Below the pieces are notes generated by a model, which worked only from the letters and a program-made list of their open reading frames with translations, did not search any database and had not been told where the DNA came from. A stretch of DNA of 64,000 nt from Pigmentiphaga kullae (GTDB lineage: Bacteria > Pseudomonadota > Gammaproteobacteria > Burkholderiales > Burkholderiaceae_B), in NCBI RefSeq assembly GCF_004216695.1, contig NZ_SGXC01000002.1, positions 186,001 to 250,000 on the forward strand, read 5' to 3'. Positions 34,944 through 43,510 of the stretch are shown piece by piece (the first letter of the stretch is position 1; each line of letters opens with the position of its first letter). The translations under genes and the position numbers were made by a program.

Positions 34944-35456
34944 CTAGCTTGCCGGTCCCAACGCGTGATACGTCCGCGAAAAATAGAACAGGCCGGCCAG
35001 TGCTTCTCCCGTGCGCAAGCCCTGGACCTCGCAGAACATGACCGTGTGTGTGCCTTGCCGCATCGTGTCGACGATGCGGCAGTCGAACGCGACCATCGCG
35101 CCGTCCAGGACCGGGGAACCCGTTTCCAGGCGGCTCCATGCGCCTTGCGCGAACCGGCCGTCCATGTCCCCGCCGCCGCTGAACCGGCGCGACAGGGTTT
35201 CGTGGCCGGCGGCCAGCGTGTTGACGCACAGCACGCCGTTGGCCAGCGTCGCGTCGTGGGCCGACGAGCGTCGGTTCAGGCACACCAGCAGCATGGGCGG
35301 ATCGTCGGTCACGCTGCAGACGGCCGAGGCTGTCAAACCGACGCGGCCCGCTGGGCCCGCGCTGGTGACGATGTGCACCGAGGCGCCCAGACGGGCCATG
35401 GCGGCGCGATAGGCGCTGCCGTCGGGGTGGGGGACCGAAGCAGGATGCGAGGTCAT
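34944..35456 (-). CDS. Flavin reductase (HpaC/RutF-like)
   Basis: 170 residues. The flavin-binding split beta-barrel motifs are RLGASVHIVTSAGPAGRVGLTASAVCSVTDDPP (key: GLTAS and S-V-DDPP), RSSAHDAT, FCVNTLA-like LCVNTLA, and FDCRIVDT. Such proteins reduce FMN or FAD with NAD(P)H for a partner monooxygenase. No monooxygenase is adjacent; the partner may be encoded elsewhere. It is 20 bp after the cyclase gene, so the two form an operon controlled from the AraC divergent region. Confidence 0.85.
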   Translation of the reverse strand: MTSHPASVPHPDGSAYRAAMARLGASVHIVTSAGPAGRVGLTASAVCSVTDDPPMLLVCLNRRSSAHDATLANGVLCVNTLAAGHETLSRRFSGGGDMDGRFAQGAWSRLETGSPVLDGAMVAFDCRIVDTMRQGTHTVMFCEVQGLRTGEALAGLFYFSRTYHALGPAS

Positions 35457-35476
35457 GGCGGGCTTCTCCTGCGGTC

Positions 35477-36055
35477 TCAGTCCAGGTGGGCGACGACACG
35501 GCACGACAGTCCCGTCGAGCCCTGGAAGCCGGTCCATCCCGTGCAGACCAGAAACGCCCGGTCGCCGGCCTGGGCGTGCAGTCTGCCCACATTGGCCAGG
35601 TTTTCGATGACGTAGCCGCCGCGGCTGCCCACGATGCGGTCCGCGGTGTTGTGTTCGGGCCCGGGCCGCATGCCGGGAAAGTCCAGGCCGATGAAGCCGG
35701 TGTCGCGCTCGGCCAGGTGCTGGACCAGGTCCCACGAGAATTTCGGCTGGTTCTGGTAGTAGGGGCGGGAGCCGTAGACGTGGCGGTCCAGGTGGCCGGT
35801 ATGGAAAATGAGGAAGTCGCCGGCCTGGAACTCACGGCCGGCCAGGACCGCAAGGCCGATTTCTTCGCCGGCGTCCCGCGCGTCGATCAAGAGGCCCCGC
35901 CGCATGCAGTAGTGGGCGGGCGGGAAGGCCTGGCCGCCGTAGACGTCGAGATGGGTGCCGATGTGGCCGCGCGACATGTAGCTGTCGGGGTCGGCGCTGG
36001 CTTTGGCGATAATGGGGTCCTGGATGTCGATGGAAAGCGTGAGGTCGATGTACAT
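35477..36055 (-). CDS. Cyclase/kynurenine-formamidase-like metal hydrolase
   Basis: 192 residues, Cyclase family (PF04199 type). The metal motif HIGTHLDVYGG matches HxGTHxD, but the following histidine of the usual PxHF is not obvious. Other family marks are LIFHTGH, GFIGLDFPG and HxxAD-like EHNTADRIV. Known members hydrolyse N-formylkynurenine, isatin or cyclic amides. With a flavin reductase and an AraC activator it probably serves an aromatic or heterocycle catabolic step. The start ATG at 36055 follows CGGAGCCCTCC. Confidence 0.8.
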   Translation of the reverse strand: MYIDLTLSIDIQDPIIAKASADPDSYMSRGHIGTHLDVYGGQAFPPAHYCMRRGLLIDARDAGEEIGLAVLAGREFQAGDFLIFHTGHLDRHVYGSRPYYQNQPKFSWDLVQHLAERDTGFIGLDFPGMRPGPEHNTADRIVGSRGGYVIENLANVGRLHAQAGDRAFLVCTGWTGFQGSTGLSCRVVAHLD

Positions 36056-36144
36056 GGAGGGCTCCGGTGGATGACGACTGCATCATCGACCGGCGCCGTT
36101 TCGCGCGCCGCCGCATCTCGGCCAGATTTCATTGAGGATCGGAC

Positions 36145-36894
36145 ATGTCCGGCATCGTCGCCCCGCAGCGGTTTCCCCTGCGCATCGTGGTCAGGGAGGG
36201 GCGTTCGGCGCACGCCGCCATGCATAGCCACGAGGTCGGGCAACTGCTTTATCCCGAGCAGGGGTCGACGCTGCTGGAGACCCGGCAGCGGGTGATACGG
36301 CTTGCGCCGGACCGGGCGGCGTGGATCCCACGCGGGGTGCCGCACGCCGTGCTGATGGACCGCAGCTTCCGGTATCACAGCGTTTACGTCGAGCCGGACT
36401 TCTACGACGCGGAACGCTGCATGGTCGTCTGCGTGCGGCCGCTGCTGCGGGAACTGATCCTGGATGCGGCCAGCTGGGATCCGGATGGAGGCGGGGGCGA
36501 ACAGAGCCTGCGCAAGGCGCGCGTGCTGGCTGACGAGCTGGCGTCGGCACCCTGGACGGAGCCGGGCATACAGATCCCCGCCGATCCGCGCATCGCGCCC
36601 ATCTGCCGCGCGTTGGAACAGGACCCGGCCGACAATCGTTCGCTGGGGGCGTGGGCGCGCATGGCCAGTGCCAGCGAGAAGACCATCCAGCGCGGGTTCG
36701 TGGCCCATACCGGCATGTCCTTCCAGCAATGGCGCAACTACGTACGGATGACCCGGGCGGCCGAACTGCATGCACAGGGTTGGCGGCAACTGGATATCGC
36801 GCTGGCGGTGGGGTATGCGACCGAGGGCGCGTATGCGCAGGCATTCAAGATGTTCTACGGCTATCCGCCCAGCCGGCTGCCGCGGGGCGGCTGA
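36145..36894 (+). CDS. AraC-family transcriptional regulator with cupin domain
   Basis: 249 residues. The N-terminal cupin sensor (about 15-90) has HSHEVGQLLYPEQG and WIPRGVPHAV. The C-terminal double helix-turn-helix (about 145-245) has ASEKTIQRGFVAHTGMSFQQW, and the second helix pair shows DIALAVGYATEGAYAQAFKMFYGYPPS. It is divergent from the cyclase/flavin reductase operon across 89 bp, so it is the likely activator. The ribosome site is GAGGATCGGAC. Confidence 0.88.
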   Translation: MSGIVAPQRFPLRIVVREGRSAHAAMHSHEVGQLLYPEQGSTLLETRQRVIRLAPDRAAWIPRGVPHAVLMDRSFRYHSVYVEPDFYDAERCMVVCVRPLLRELILDAASWDPDGGGGEQSLRKARVLADELASAPWTEPGIQIPADPRIAPICRALEQDPADNRSLGAWARMASASEKTIQRGFVAHTGMSFQQWRNYVRMTRAAELHAQGWRQLDIALAVGYATEGAYAQAFKMFYGYPPSRLPRGG

Positions 36895-36951
36895 TGCAGG
36901 TGCCCGGGCAATCCGCTACAATACGCGCCGAGTCACGAGTCGTATCGCAGA

Positions 36952-37027
36952 GGGTGCTTAGCTCAGTTGGTAGAGCGGCGCCCTTACAAGGCGTAGGTCA
37001 CAGGTTCGACCCCTGTAGCACCCACCA
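36952..37027 (+). tRNA. tRNA-Val (anticodon UAC)
   Basis: 76 nt. Acceptor GGGTGCT pairs with AGCACCC, discriminator A and encoded CCA follow. The anticodon loop is CTTACAA, giving UAC for GUA/GUN. The T arm is ACAGG-TTCGACC-CCTGT. A TACAAT -10 element lies at 36917-36922. No integrase or duplicated 3' end is visible nearby. Confidence 0.97.
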
Positions 37028-37056
37028 CTCTGTCGAAGCGCACACGTGTCGGGATC

Positions 37057-37085
37057 AAGGGCTTGGAGTCATCCAGGCCCTTTTT
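37057..37085 (+). terminator. Rho-independent terminator after tRNA-Val
   Basis: AAGGGCTTGGA pairs with TCCAGGCCCTT with one G-U pair and loop GTCA, followed by TTT. Confidence 0.85.
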
Positions 37086-37151
37086 CTTTGGCGCTTGCTT
37101 TCTTTGATGCCTGCTTCGCCGCATGCGCCATGCATTTTCGGGTTTTCGCTA

Positions 37152-37182
37152 TTGACATTCATTATGCTCATATTTAGCATAA
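37152..37182 (+). promoter_or_regulatory. nadA promoter overlapped by operator site 1
   Basis: TTGACA (37152-37157) and TAGCAT (37175-37180) are 17 bp apart. The dyad ATGCTCA-TAT-TTAGCAT at 37164-37180 covers the spacer and -10, and a wider perfect pair TTATGCT/AGCATAA spans 37162-37182. A repressor bound here would block RNA polymerase. Confidence 0.7.
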
Positions 37183-37210
37183 GTCCCGTCGATATTTTTT
37201 TGCTCAAAAA

Positions 37211-37227
37211 ATGCTCAATATGAGCAT
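37211..37227. promoter_or_regulatory. nadA operator site 2
   Basis: ATGCTCA-ATA-TGAGCAT is a perfect 17-bp dyad with the same 3-nt spacing as site 1, 47 bp downstream of it and 19 bp before the nadA ATG. A further TGCTCA half-site lies at 37201-37206. The pair suggests a dedicated NAD-biosynthesis repressor. NadQ-type regulators are a candidate family, but I cannot confirm the motif. Confidence 0.65.
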
Positions 37228-37245
37228 AAATGGACGGATGACGGG

Positions 37246-38385
37246 ATGAACCAGACGCTGCTTCGCACTTTCGATTTCGATTCGCCCACGGCCGCCGGCG
37301 GCGCGTGCTCGGTGGGGCAGGCCTGGGCCAAGGTGCCCGAGGACTTGCCGGGTCATCGGCGGGACGAACTGAAGGCGCGCATCCGGGCGCTGCTCCAGCG
37401 CGAGAACGCGGTGCTGGTCGCGCATTACTACGTGGATGCCGAATTGCAGGAACTGGCCGACGAGACGGGCGGCTGCGTCGCGGATTCCCTGGAGATGGCG
37501 CGCTTCGGCCGCGACCACGCGGCCAGCACGCTGGTGGTGGCGGGGGTGCGCTTCATGGGGGAAACGGCCAAGATCCTCAGCCCCGAGAAGCGCGTGCTGA
37601 TGCCCGACCTGGACGCCACCTGCTCGTTGGACCTGGGCTGTCCCCTGGACGAGTTCTCGGCCTTCTGCGATGCCCATCCCGACCGCACCGTGGTGGTCTA
37701 CGCCAATACCAGCGCGGCCGTGAAGGCGCGGGCGGACTGGGCCGTGACCTCGGCCATCGCGCTGGACATCGTCGCCGACCTGCACGCCCGCGGGGAAAAG
37801 ATCCTGTGGGCGCCCGACCGCCACCTGGGCGCCTATGTCCAGTCGCAGACCGGCGCCGACATGCTGCTGTGGCAGGGGTCGTGCCTGGTGCACGACGAGT
37901 TCAAGGGCATCGAGCTCGAACTGCTGCGGGCGGAATACCCGCAGGCCAAGGTGCTGGTGCATCCGGAGTCGCCGCCCGCCGTCGTGTCCCAGGCCGACGT
38001 GGTGGGCTCGACCGCGCAGATGATCAAGGCCGCGCGCGAACTCGACGCCACGCATTTCATCGTGGCCACCGACCAGGGCCTGTTGCACAAGATGCGGCTG
38101 GCCGCTCCCGGCAAGGTTTTCATCGCGGCGCCGACGGCGGGGGGAAGCGCGACCTGCAAGAGCTGCGCGCATTGTCCGTGGATGGCCATGAACGGGCTGG
38201 AAAATCTGGCCGGATGCCTGGAGCGGGGCGCGGGCGAAATCCTGCTGGATCCGGCGCTGGGGCGGCAGGCGCGCCGGCCGATCGACCGCATGCTGGATTT
38301 CGCCGCCCGCCGCGACCGCCGGGTCCAGGCCAGCGGCGACCTGGCGCGCGACGCAGCACTGTTTTCCGCGGTCGGTCCGGCGTAG
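37246..38385 (+). CDS. nadA: Quinolinate synthase A
   Basis: 379 residues. NadA motifs are [33 protein letters not shown], and the three 4Fe-4S cysteine regions [21 protein letters not shown] and [10 protein letters not shown]. It condenses iminoaspartate with dihydroxyacetone phosphate to quinolinate in de novo NAD synthesis. nadB and nadC usually adjoin nadA but are not here; the next gene is ppiD. The leader is AT-rich and carries two identical-type operators. Confidence 0.95.
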   Translation: MNQTLLRTFDFDSPTAAGGACSVGQAWAKVPEDLPGHRRDELKARIRALLQRENAVLVAHYYVDAELQELADETGGCVADSLEMARFGRDHAASTLVVAGVRFMGETAKILSPEKRVLMPDLDATCSLDLGCPLDEFSAFCDAHPDRTVVVYANTSAAVKARADWAVTSAIALDIVADLHARGEKILWAPDRHLGAYVQSQTGADMLLWQGSCLVHDEFKGIELELLRAEYPQAKVLVHPESPPAVVSQADVVGSTAQMIKAARELDATHFIVATDQGLLHKMRLAAPGKVFIAAPTAGGSATCKSCAHCPWMAMNGLENLAGCLERGAGEILLDPALGRQARRPIDRMLDFAARRDRRVQASGDLARDAALFSAVGPA

Positions 38386-38451
38386 TCCGCGCCGGCCGCG
38401 CAAGGCGTCGAGCCCCAGGCGCCATGCTAGAATCGGCTCGACACTAATGGG

Positions 38452-38482
38452 TGCCCATCGGCCTTGAGCCTGTGGGCATTTT
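38452..38482 (+). terminator. Hairpin after nadA / before ppiD
   Basis: TGCCCA pairs with TGGGCA across a 15-nt loop that contains further partial pairing, followed by TTTT. It may terminate nadA or act as a ppiD leader hairpin. Confidence 0.5.
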
Positions 38483-38529
38483 GCTTGTATGGCCGTCGTG
38501 CCGCTGGCATCCGACCGGAGTATTCGCGC

Positions 38530-40446
38530 ATGTTTGACATCATCCGTAACCACCGCCGCTGGATGCAGTTCGTCCTGCTGCTGCTGATCCTGCCGTCGTT
38601 CGTCTTCGTCGGCATCCAGGGCTACTCCAGCTTCATGGAAGGCGACAAGTCGCTGGCCAAGGTGGCGGGCGAAACCGTGACGCAGCAGGAGTTCGACGCG
38701 GCCTCGCGCAGCCGGCTCGACCAGCTGCGCGGCATGATGGGCGCGCAGTTCGATTCGCAGGCCTTCGATACGCCGGCGATGCGCCAGGCGGTGCTGGACG
38801 AGATCATCAACACCCGCCTGATCGCCGCCGAGGCCACCAAGAACCATTTCTCGGCTTCCGACGAACAGCTCCGCGCCACCATCCAGGCGATTCCCGCCGT
38901 GCAGGAAGACGGCAAGTTCAGCAACGCCCGCTACCGCGACGCGCTGGCAGCCCAGGGCATGACCCCGGTCATGTTCGAGGCGCAACTGCGGCGCGACCTG
39001 GCCCTGCAGCAGGTGCTGGGGCCGGTGGCGCAATCGACCACCATGCCGGACGCCGTCATGGACCGCCTGGTGGCCGCGGCGACCGAGCGCCGCAGCATCC
39101 AGACCCTGCGGGTGGCCGCGGCGGACTATCGCGCCAAGGTCAGCGTCGGCGACGACGAGGTGAAGGCCTATTACGAGGCCAACCGCGCCCGCTTCGAAGT
39201 GCCGGAACGCGTCGATGCCCAGTACGTGGTGCTGGACCAGGGCGCATCGACCTCGGGCATGGCGGTGTCCGAGGACGACGTCAAGGGCTACTACGAGCAG
39301 AACAAGGGCCGCTACGGCCAGGAAGAGCAGCGCCGGGCCAGCCACATCCTGATCACGGTCGATGGCGGCGCCAGCGAAGCCGTGCGCGAGGAAGCGCGTA
39401 AGAAGGCGCAATCCCTGGACGACCAGGCCAAGGCGCCCAAGGCCGATTTCGCCAAGCTGGCGCGCGAGAATTCGCAGGATCCCGGCTCGGCGGCCAAGGG
39501 CGGCGACCTGGACTGGTTCGGCCGCGGCATGATGGTCAAGCCTTTCGAGGATGCCGCCTTCGCGCTGAAAGAGGGCGAGGTGTCGGGCGTCGTGGCGACC
39601 GACTACGGCTTCCACGTCATCAAGCTGACCGGCATCCGTCCGGCCGTGGTCAAGCCCCTGGCCGAGGTCCGCGCCCAGATCGTCGAGGAAATCAAGCAGC
39701 AGCAGGCCGCCCGCCGTTTCGCCGAGGCCGCCGAGCAGTTCACGAACCTGGTGTACGAGCAGAGCGACACGCTCGAACCCGCGGCGCAGAAGTTCGGCCT
39801 GAAGATCCAGGAGGCCCAGGGCGTCACGCGCGGCGGGCTGCAGGGCAACGACGTCATGGGCAATCCCAAGGTGGCGCAGGCCTTGTTCTCGGACGAGGTG
39901 CTGCGCGAGAAGCGCAACTCGGGCGTGATCGAACTCGGCCCGAACCGCCTGGCGGCGGTGCGCGTGGTCAAGCATGTGCCGGCGTCGGTGCAGCCCCTGG
40001 CCGACGTGTCGAGCGCCATCCGCACGCAACTGACGCAGGACAAGGCGCTCGACCTGGCCCGCGCGGCGGGCGAGGAGCGCCTGAAGGCCCTTCAGGCCAA
40101 GGATTCCAGCCAGGGTTTCGGCGCCGCCGTCACCGTGGCGCGCAATGCGCCGCAGGGTGTCGCCCCGGCGCTGCTGAACGCGGTCATGAAGGCGCCGGCC
40201 GACAAGCTGCCGGCGTTCGTGGGCACGATCGCCGGCGACGACTACGTCATCGCCCGGATCTCCAAGGTCGAGGCCGCGCCCAAGCCCGACGCCGCCGCGA
40301 TCGCCGGCGAGAAGTCGATGATGGAACGCCGCTGGGCGCAGGCCGAGCAACTGGCGGTGTTGCAGACGCTGCGCGAGAAGTACAAGGTCACGGTCTCGCC
40401 CGAAGGCACGGCCCTGACCACCGCCGCGCCGGCCGCCGAGCGCTGA
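38530..40446 (+). CDS. ppiD: Periplasmic folding chaperone/isomerase PpiD, membrane-anchored
   Basis: 638 residues from the ATG at 38530. The short cytoplasmic start [13 protein letters not shown] is followed by one transmembrane segment (about 14-35), then a SurA-like N-domain, a parvulin domain at about 270-370 ([46 protein letters not shown] contains the family glycines), and a C-terminal chaperone region. It is a SecYEG-associated chaperone for exported proteins. In many proteobacteria ppiD follows hupB directly; here 3.5 kb separates them. Confidence 0.93.
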   Translation: MFDIIRNHRRWMQFVLLLLILPSFVFVGIQGYSSFMEGDKSLAKVAGETVTQQEFDAASRSRLDQLRGMMGAQFDSQAFDTPAMRQAVLDEIINTRLIAAEATKNHFSASDEQLRATIQAIPAVQEDGKFSNARYRDALAAQGMTPVMFEAQLRRDLALQQVLGPVAQSTTMPDAVMDRLVAAATERRSIQTLRVAAADYRAKVSVGDDEVKAYYEANRARFEVPERVDAQYVVLDQGASTSGMAVSEDDVKGYYEQNKGRYGQEEQRRASHILITVDGGASEAVREEARKKAQSLDDQAKAPKADFAKLARENSQDPGSAAKGGDLDWFGRGMMVKPFEDAAFALKEGEVSGVVATDYGFHVIKLTGIRPAVVKPLAEVRAQIVEEIKQQQAARRFAEAAEQFTNLVYEQSDTLEPAAQKFGLKIQEAQGVTRGGLQGNDVMGNPKVAQALFSDEVLREKRNSGVIELGPNRLAAVRVVKHVPASVQPLADVSSAIRTQLTQDKALDLARAAGEERLKALQAKDSSQGFGAAVTVARNAPQGVAPALLNAVMKAPADKLPAFVGTIAGDDYVIARISKVEAAPKPDAAAIAGEKSMMERRWAQAEQLAVLQTLREKYKVTVSPEGTALTTAAPAAER

Positions 40447-40453
40447 GGCCGCG

Positions 40454-40473
40454 GGCCGGCCTCCAGGCCGGCC
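40454..40473. terminator. Hairpin between convergent ppiD and tesA
   Basis: GGCCGGCCT and AGGCCGGCC form a perfect 9-bp stem with a 2-nt centre. There is no U-run. Confidence 0.5.
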
Positions 40474-40476
40474 GTG

Positions 40477-41193
40477 TCAGGACTTGCCGGTGGCCAGCAG
40501 CGGTTCCAGGCGGGGCCAGACGTTGTCCAGCAGGCGCGGCTGCGCCTGCGCCGTGGGATGCAGGCGATCGGGCTGGAACAGCTCGATGTGCTGGGCGACG
40601 CCGTCCAGCAGGAAGGGCAGCAGGGCCGCCTGCTGTTCCTTGGCCACCGTGGCGAACAATTGCTGGAAGCGCTGCGTATAGTCGCGGCCGTAGTTGGGCG
40701 GGATCTGCATGCCCACCAGCAACACGCGCGCGCCGGCCTGGCGCGACGCCTGCACCATCTTGTTCAGGTTCTGCTCGGTCATCTGCAGGGACAGCCCGCG
40801 CAGCGCATCGTTGGATCCCAGTTCGATCACCACCACGCCCGGCCGATGGCGCGCGAGCAGCGCCGGCAGCCTGCTGACGCCGCCGCTGGTGGTGTCGCCG
40901 CTGATGCTGGCGTTGACCACGCGGTAGTCGAACTTGCGTTCGCGCAGGCGGGCCTCGAGCAGCGCCACCCATCCCGTTCCGCGCGGCAGGCCGTACTCCG
41001 CCGACAGGCTGTCGCCCAGCACCAGCAGGGCGGGCGAGGAACTCGCGGCGGGAGCGGCGGTCTGTGCCAGGGCGGCCGGCACAAGGCCGCACAGCGCGGC
41101 CGCGCACAGCGTGCCCGCGAACAGGCGCCGGACGGCATCGTGCGGGGTACGGGCAGCGTCCTGGGGCGGCTGCGACGAGCGAGGCTTTATCAT
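40477..41193 (-). CDS. tesA: Periplasmic SGNH-family esterase/lysophospholipase (TesA-like)
   Basis: 238 residues from the ATG at 41193, with a textbook ribosome site (AAAGGAAAG). The signal peptide is probably cleaved after ALA (residue 43). SGNH blocks: GDSLSAEYG (S62), GDTTSG (block II glycine), GSNDALRG (block III), and DRLHPTAQ (catalytic Asp/His). TesA hydrolyses acyl-thioesters, aryl esters and lysophospholipids in the periplasm. It is divergent from the ABC ATPase gene, and the two start codons overlap in one CATG. Confidence 0.9.
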   Translation of the reverse strand: MIKPRSSQPPQDAARTPHDAVRRLFAGTLCAAALCGLVPAALAQTAAPAASSSPALLVLGDSLSAEYGLPRGTGWVALLEARLRERKFDYRVVNASISGDTTSGGVSRLPALLARHRPGVVVIELGSNDALRGLSLQMTEQNLNKMVQASRQAGARVLLVGMQIPPNYGRDYTQRFQQLFATVAKEQQAALLPFLLDGVAQHIELFQPDRLHPTAQAQPRLLDNVWPRLEPLLATGKS

Positions 41194-41959
41194 GTCTTTC
41201 CTTTCTTCCAGCGATTCAATCATGACGGGACCGACCCGATCCGCCGCGAGCCAGCCCGCGGACACGCCTGCCGCCCAGCCGGCCATTGCCGTGCGATCGC
41301 TGACCAGGCGGGTGGCCGATTCGAGCGGCGAGCTCGCCATTCTCGACGCGGTCGATTTTACGGTGGCCTTCGGAGAGACCGTCGCCATCACGGGGAGTTC
41401 GGGGTCGGGCAAGTCGACGCTGCTGGGCCTGCTGGCCGGGCTGGACGTGCCGACCTCCGGATCGGTGCACCTGGCCGGCCGCGACCTGTTCGCGCTGGAC
41501 GAGGACCAGCGGGCCAGCCTGCGGGCGCGCCACGTGGGCTTCGTCTTCCAGTCGTTCCAGTTGCTGCCCCACCTGACCGCGCTCGAGAACGTCATGCTGC
41601 CGCTGGAATTGGCGGGCCGCGATGCGCGCGTCGCGGCCACGGCCATGCTGGAGCGGGTGGGCCTGGGCGCGCGCCTGCGCCATTATCCGCGGACCCTGTC
41701 GGGCGGGGAGCAGCAGCGGGTGTCCCTGGCGCGGGCCTTCGTGGTGGAGCCGGAGCTGCTGTTCGCCGACGAGCCTACGGGCAGCCTGGATTCGGCCACC
41801 GGCGAAGCCGTCATCGACCTGATGTTCGAACTGCACCGCGAACGGGGCACGACCTTGCTGCTGGTTACGCACGACGCCAAGCTGGCGCAGCGATGCGCGC
41901 GCCAACTGGTGGTGGCGGGCGGGCGCCTGGTGCATGATTCGGCCAGCGACGTTTCCTGA
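41192..41959 (+). CDS. ABC transporter ATP-binding protein (YbbA/LolD-like)
   Basis: 255 residues if started at the ATG at 41192 (GAGG 7 nt upstream); the ATG at 41222 would drop ten residues and has no ribosome site. Walker A is GSSGSGKST, the Q loop FVFQSFQLLP, the signature LSGGEQQR, Walker B LLFADEPTGSLD, switch VTHD. Such ATPases pair with FtsX-like permeases (YbbP, LolCE, MacB). In E. coli ybbA and ybbP lie next to tesA in the same divergent layout, but here no permease gene follows; the next gene is convergent nnr. Confidence 0.87.
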   Translation: MSFLSSSDSIMTGPTRSAASQPADTPAAQPAIAVRSLTRRVADSSGELAILDAVDFTVAFGETVAITGSSGSGKSTLLGLLAGLDVPTSGSVHLAGRDLFALDEDQRASLRARHVGFVFQSFQLLPHLTALENVMLPLELAGRDARVAATAMLERVGLGARLRHYPRTLSGGEQQRVSLARAFVVEPELLFADEPTGSLDSATGEAVIDLMFELHRERGTTLLLVTHDAKLAQRCARQLVVAGGRLVHDSASDVS

Positions 41960-41967
41960 GCTGAACG

Positions 41968-41980
41968 CCCGCCGCGCGGG
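41968..41980. terminator. Short hairpin between convergent ABC ATPase and nnr
   Basis: CCCGC pairs with GCGGG around CGC, in the 21-bp gap between the two stop codons. It is weak and has no U-run. Confidence 0.3.
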
Positions 41981-43507
41981 TCAGTGTCCGCCGCGATTGC
42001 GCAGGTCGCGCGCGGCGGGCGCGATTTCGCTGGCGGTCAGTCCGATGGGGCCGGTGCCGCGCGCCACGAGATCGTCGGCGGCGGCGCCGTGCAGCCAGAC
42101 CCCGGCCCGCGCGGCTTCGCCCGCGTCCAGTCCCTGCGCCAGCAGCGCCCCCAGCATGCCGGCCAGCACGTCGCCGGTGCCGGCGGTGGCCAGCCCGGCA
42201 TTGCCGCTGTCGTTGATGCTCCAGGCGCCGTGCGGCCCGCACACGATGCTGCCCGCGCCTTTCAGGACCACCCAGGCGCGATAGCGGGCGGCCAGTTCGC
42301 GGGCGGCCTCGATGCGGTCCGCCTGCACGTCGTCGGTCGAGAGGCCCAGCATGCGCGCGGCTTCGCGTGGATGCGGGGTCAGGATCGCGGGGCCGCTGCG
42401 GGCGGCCAGGGTACGGGCCAGGTCGGGCAGCGTGCCCAGCAGGACCAGCGCGTCGGCGTCCAGCACCAGGGGAGCCGAGGCGGGCGCTTCGGCCAGCAGG
42501 CGGCCGAGCCAGCGCTGGGCGCCGGTATCGATGCCCAGGCCGCAGCCCGCGACCCAGCCGCTCACGCCCAGTTGCGCGGCATGATCCAGCAGCCCTTCGG
42601 CATCGCGCAGCATGAGCTCGGGATGCTGCGGGTCGCAGGGCAGTGCGAGCGGGGCGGCTTCGGCCAGCCCGACCAGGATCTTGCCCGCCCCGCCGTACAG
42701 GGCCGCGCGGGCGGCCAGCAAGGCCGCGCCGGTCATGCCGGGCGCGCCGGCCAGGATGGCCAGCGTGCCGAAGCTGCCTTTGTGGCTGTCCTGCCGCCGG
42801 GGGCGGAACAGTGCCGGGCAGTCGGCCTGCCTGACTAGCAGGCCGCCATGGGGCAGGCCGGCATGGCGGCCGACGTCGCTTTCCAGTTCCAGGTCGGCGA
42901 CGCTGACCGTGCCGGCATGGTCGCGGCCGGCACGCGTGTGGAGTCCGGGCTTGTCGGCGATGAAAGTCAGGGTGTGGTGGGCGACCACCGCCCCCGGCTG
43001 TGCGCTTCCGGTGTCCGTGTCGAGCCCGCTGGGCGTATCCAGGGCCAGGACGGAAGATCCCTGTCGCGCGGCCCAGGCCGCCCACCGCTGCGCCGGCTCG
43101 GGCAGGGGGCGCGACAGGCCGATGCCGAACAGCGCGTCGACGACAAGCGTGCGCGACGGATCGGGCAGGTCGAGGGTGTCGGGTTCGCCGGCCTGCACCA
43201 GGCCAGCGGGCAGTTCCCGCCAGGCCTGTTCGGCGTCGGGCGGCCGCTTGCCGGCCGGCAGCGCCCAGACGCGCACCCGGTGGCCGGCCTGGTGCAGCAG
43301 CGCGGCCAGCATGAAGCCGTCGCCGCCGTTGTTGCCGGGGCCGCACAGCAGCTCGACCCGGTGTCCGGGCCAGCGTTCGGCGATGAACGCCGCCGCCGCG
43401 CCGGCCGCGCGCCGCATCAGGGCATGGGGCGGCAGCGCGGCCTGCGCCTCGCGTTCGATCAGCCTGATGGCGGGGGTGCGCAGCAACCGGCGCGGATGGA
43501 GGTCCAT
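41981..43507 (-). CDS. nnr: Bifunctional NAD(P)H-hydrate epimerase/dehydratase
   Basis: 508 residues. The N-terminal YjeF epimerase domain (about 1-215) has [13 protein letters not shown] and [10 protein letters not shown]. The C-terminal ADP-dependent dehydratase domain (about 230-508) has [40 protein letters not shown] and [17 protein letters not shown]. It repairs hydrated NADH and NADPH. It lies 3 bp downstream of dadA on the same strand. Confidence 0.94.
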   Translation of the reverse strand: MDLHPRRLLRTPAIRLIEREAQAALPPHALMRRAAGAAAAFIAERWPGHRVELLCGPGNNGGDGFMLAALLHQAGHRVRVWALPAGKRPPDAEQAWRELPAGLVQAGEPDTLDLPDPSRTLVVDALFGIGLSRPLPEPAQRWAAWAARQGSSVLALDTPSGLDTDTGSAQPGAVVAHHTLTFIADKPGLHTRAGRDHAGTVSVADLELESDVGRHAGLPHGGLLVRQADCPALFRPRRQDSHKGSFGTLAILAGAPGMTGAALLAARAALYGGAGKILVGLAEAAPLALPCDPQHPELMLRDAEGLLDHAAQLGVSGWVAGCGLGIDTGAQRWLGRLLAEAPASAPLVLDADALVLLGTLPDLARTLAARSGPAILTPHPREAARMLGLSTDDVQADRIEAARELAARYRAWVVLKGAGSIVCGPHGAWSINDSGNAGLATAGTGDVLAGMLGALLAQGLDAGEAARAGVWLHGAAADDLVARGTGPIGLTASEIAPAARDLRNRGGH

Positions 43508-43510
43508 GCG

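Noticed and set aside
36952-37245. tRNA-Val as the attachment site of a genomic island
   Set aside because: No integrase gene and no repeated tRNA 3' end downstream; nadA follows directly.
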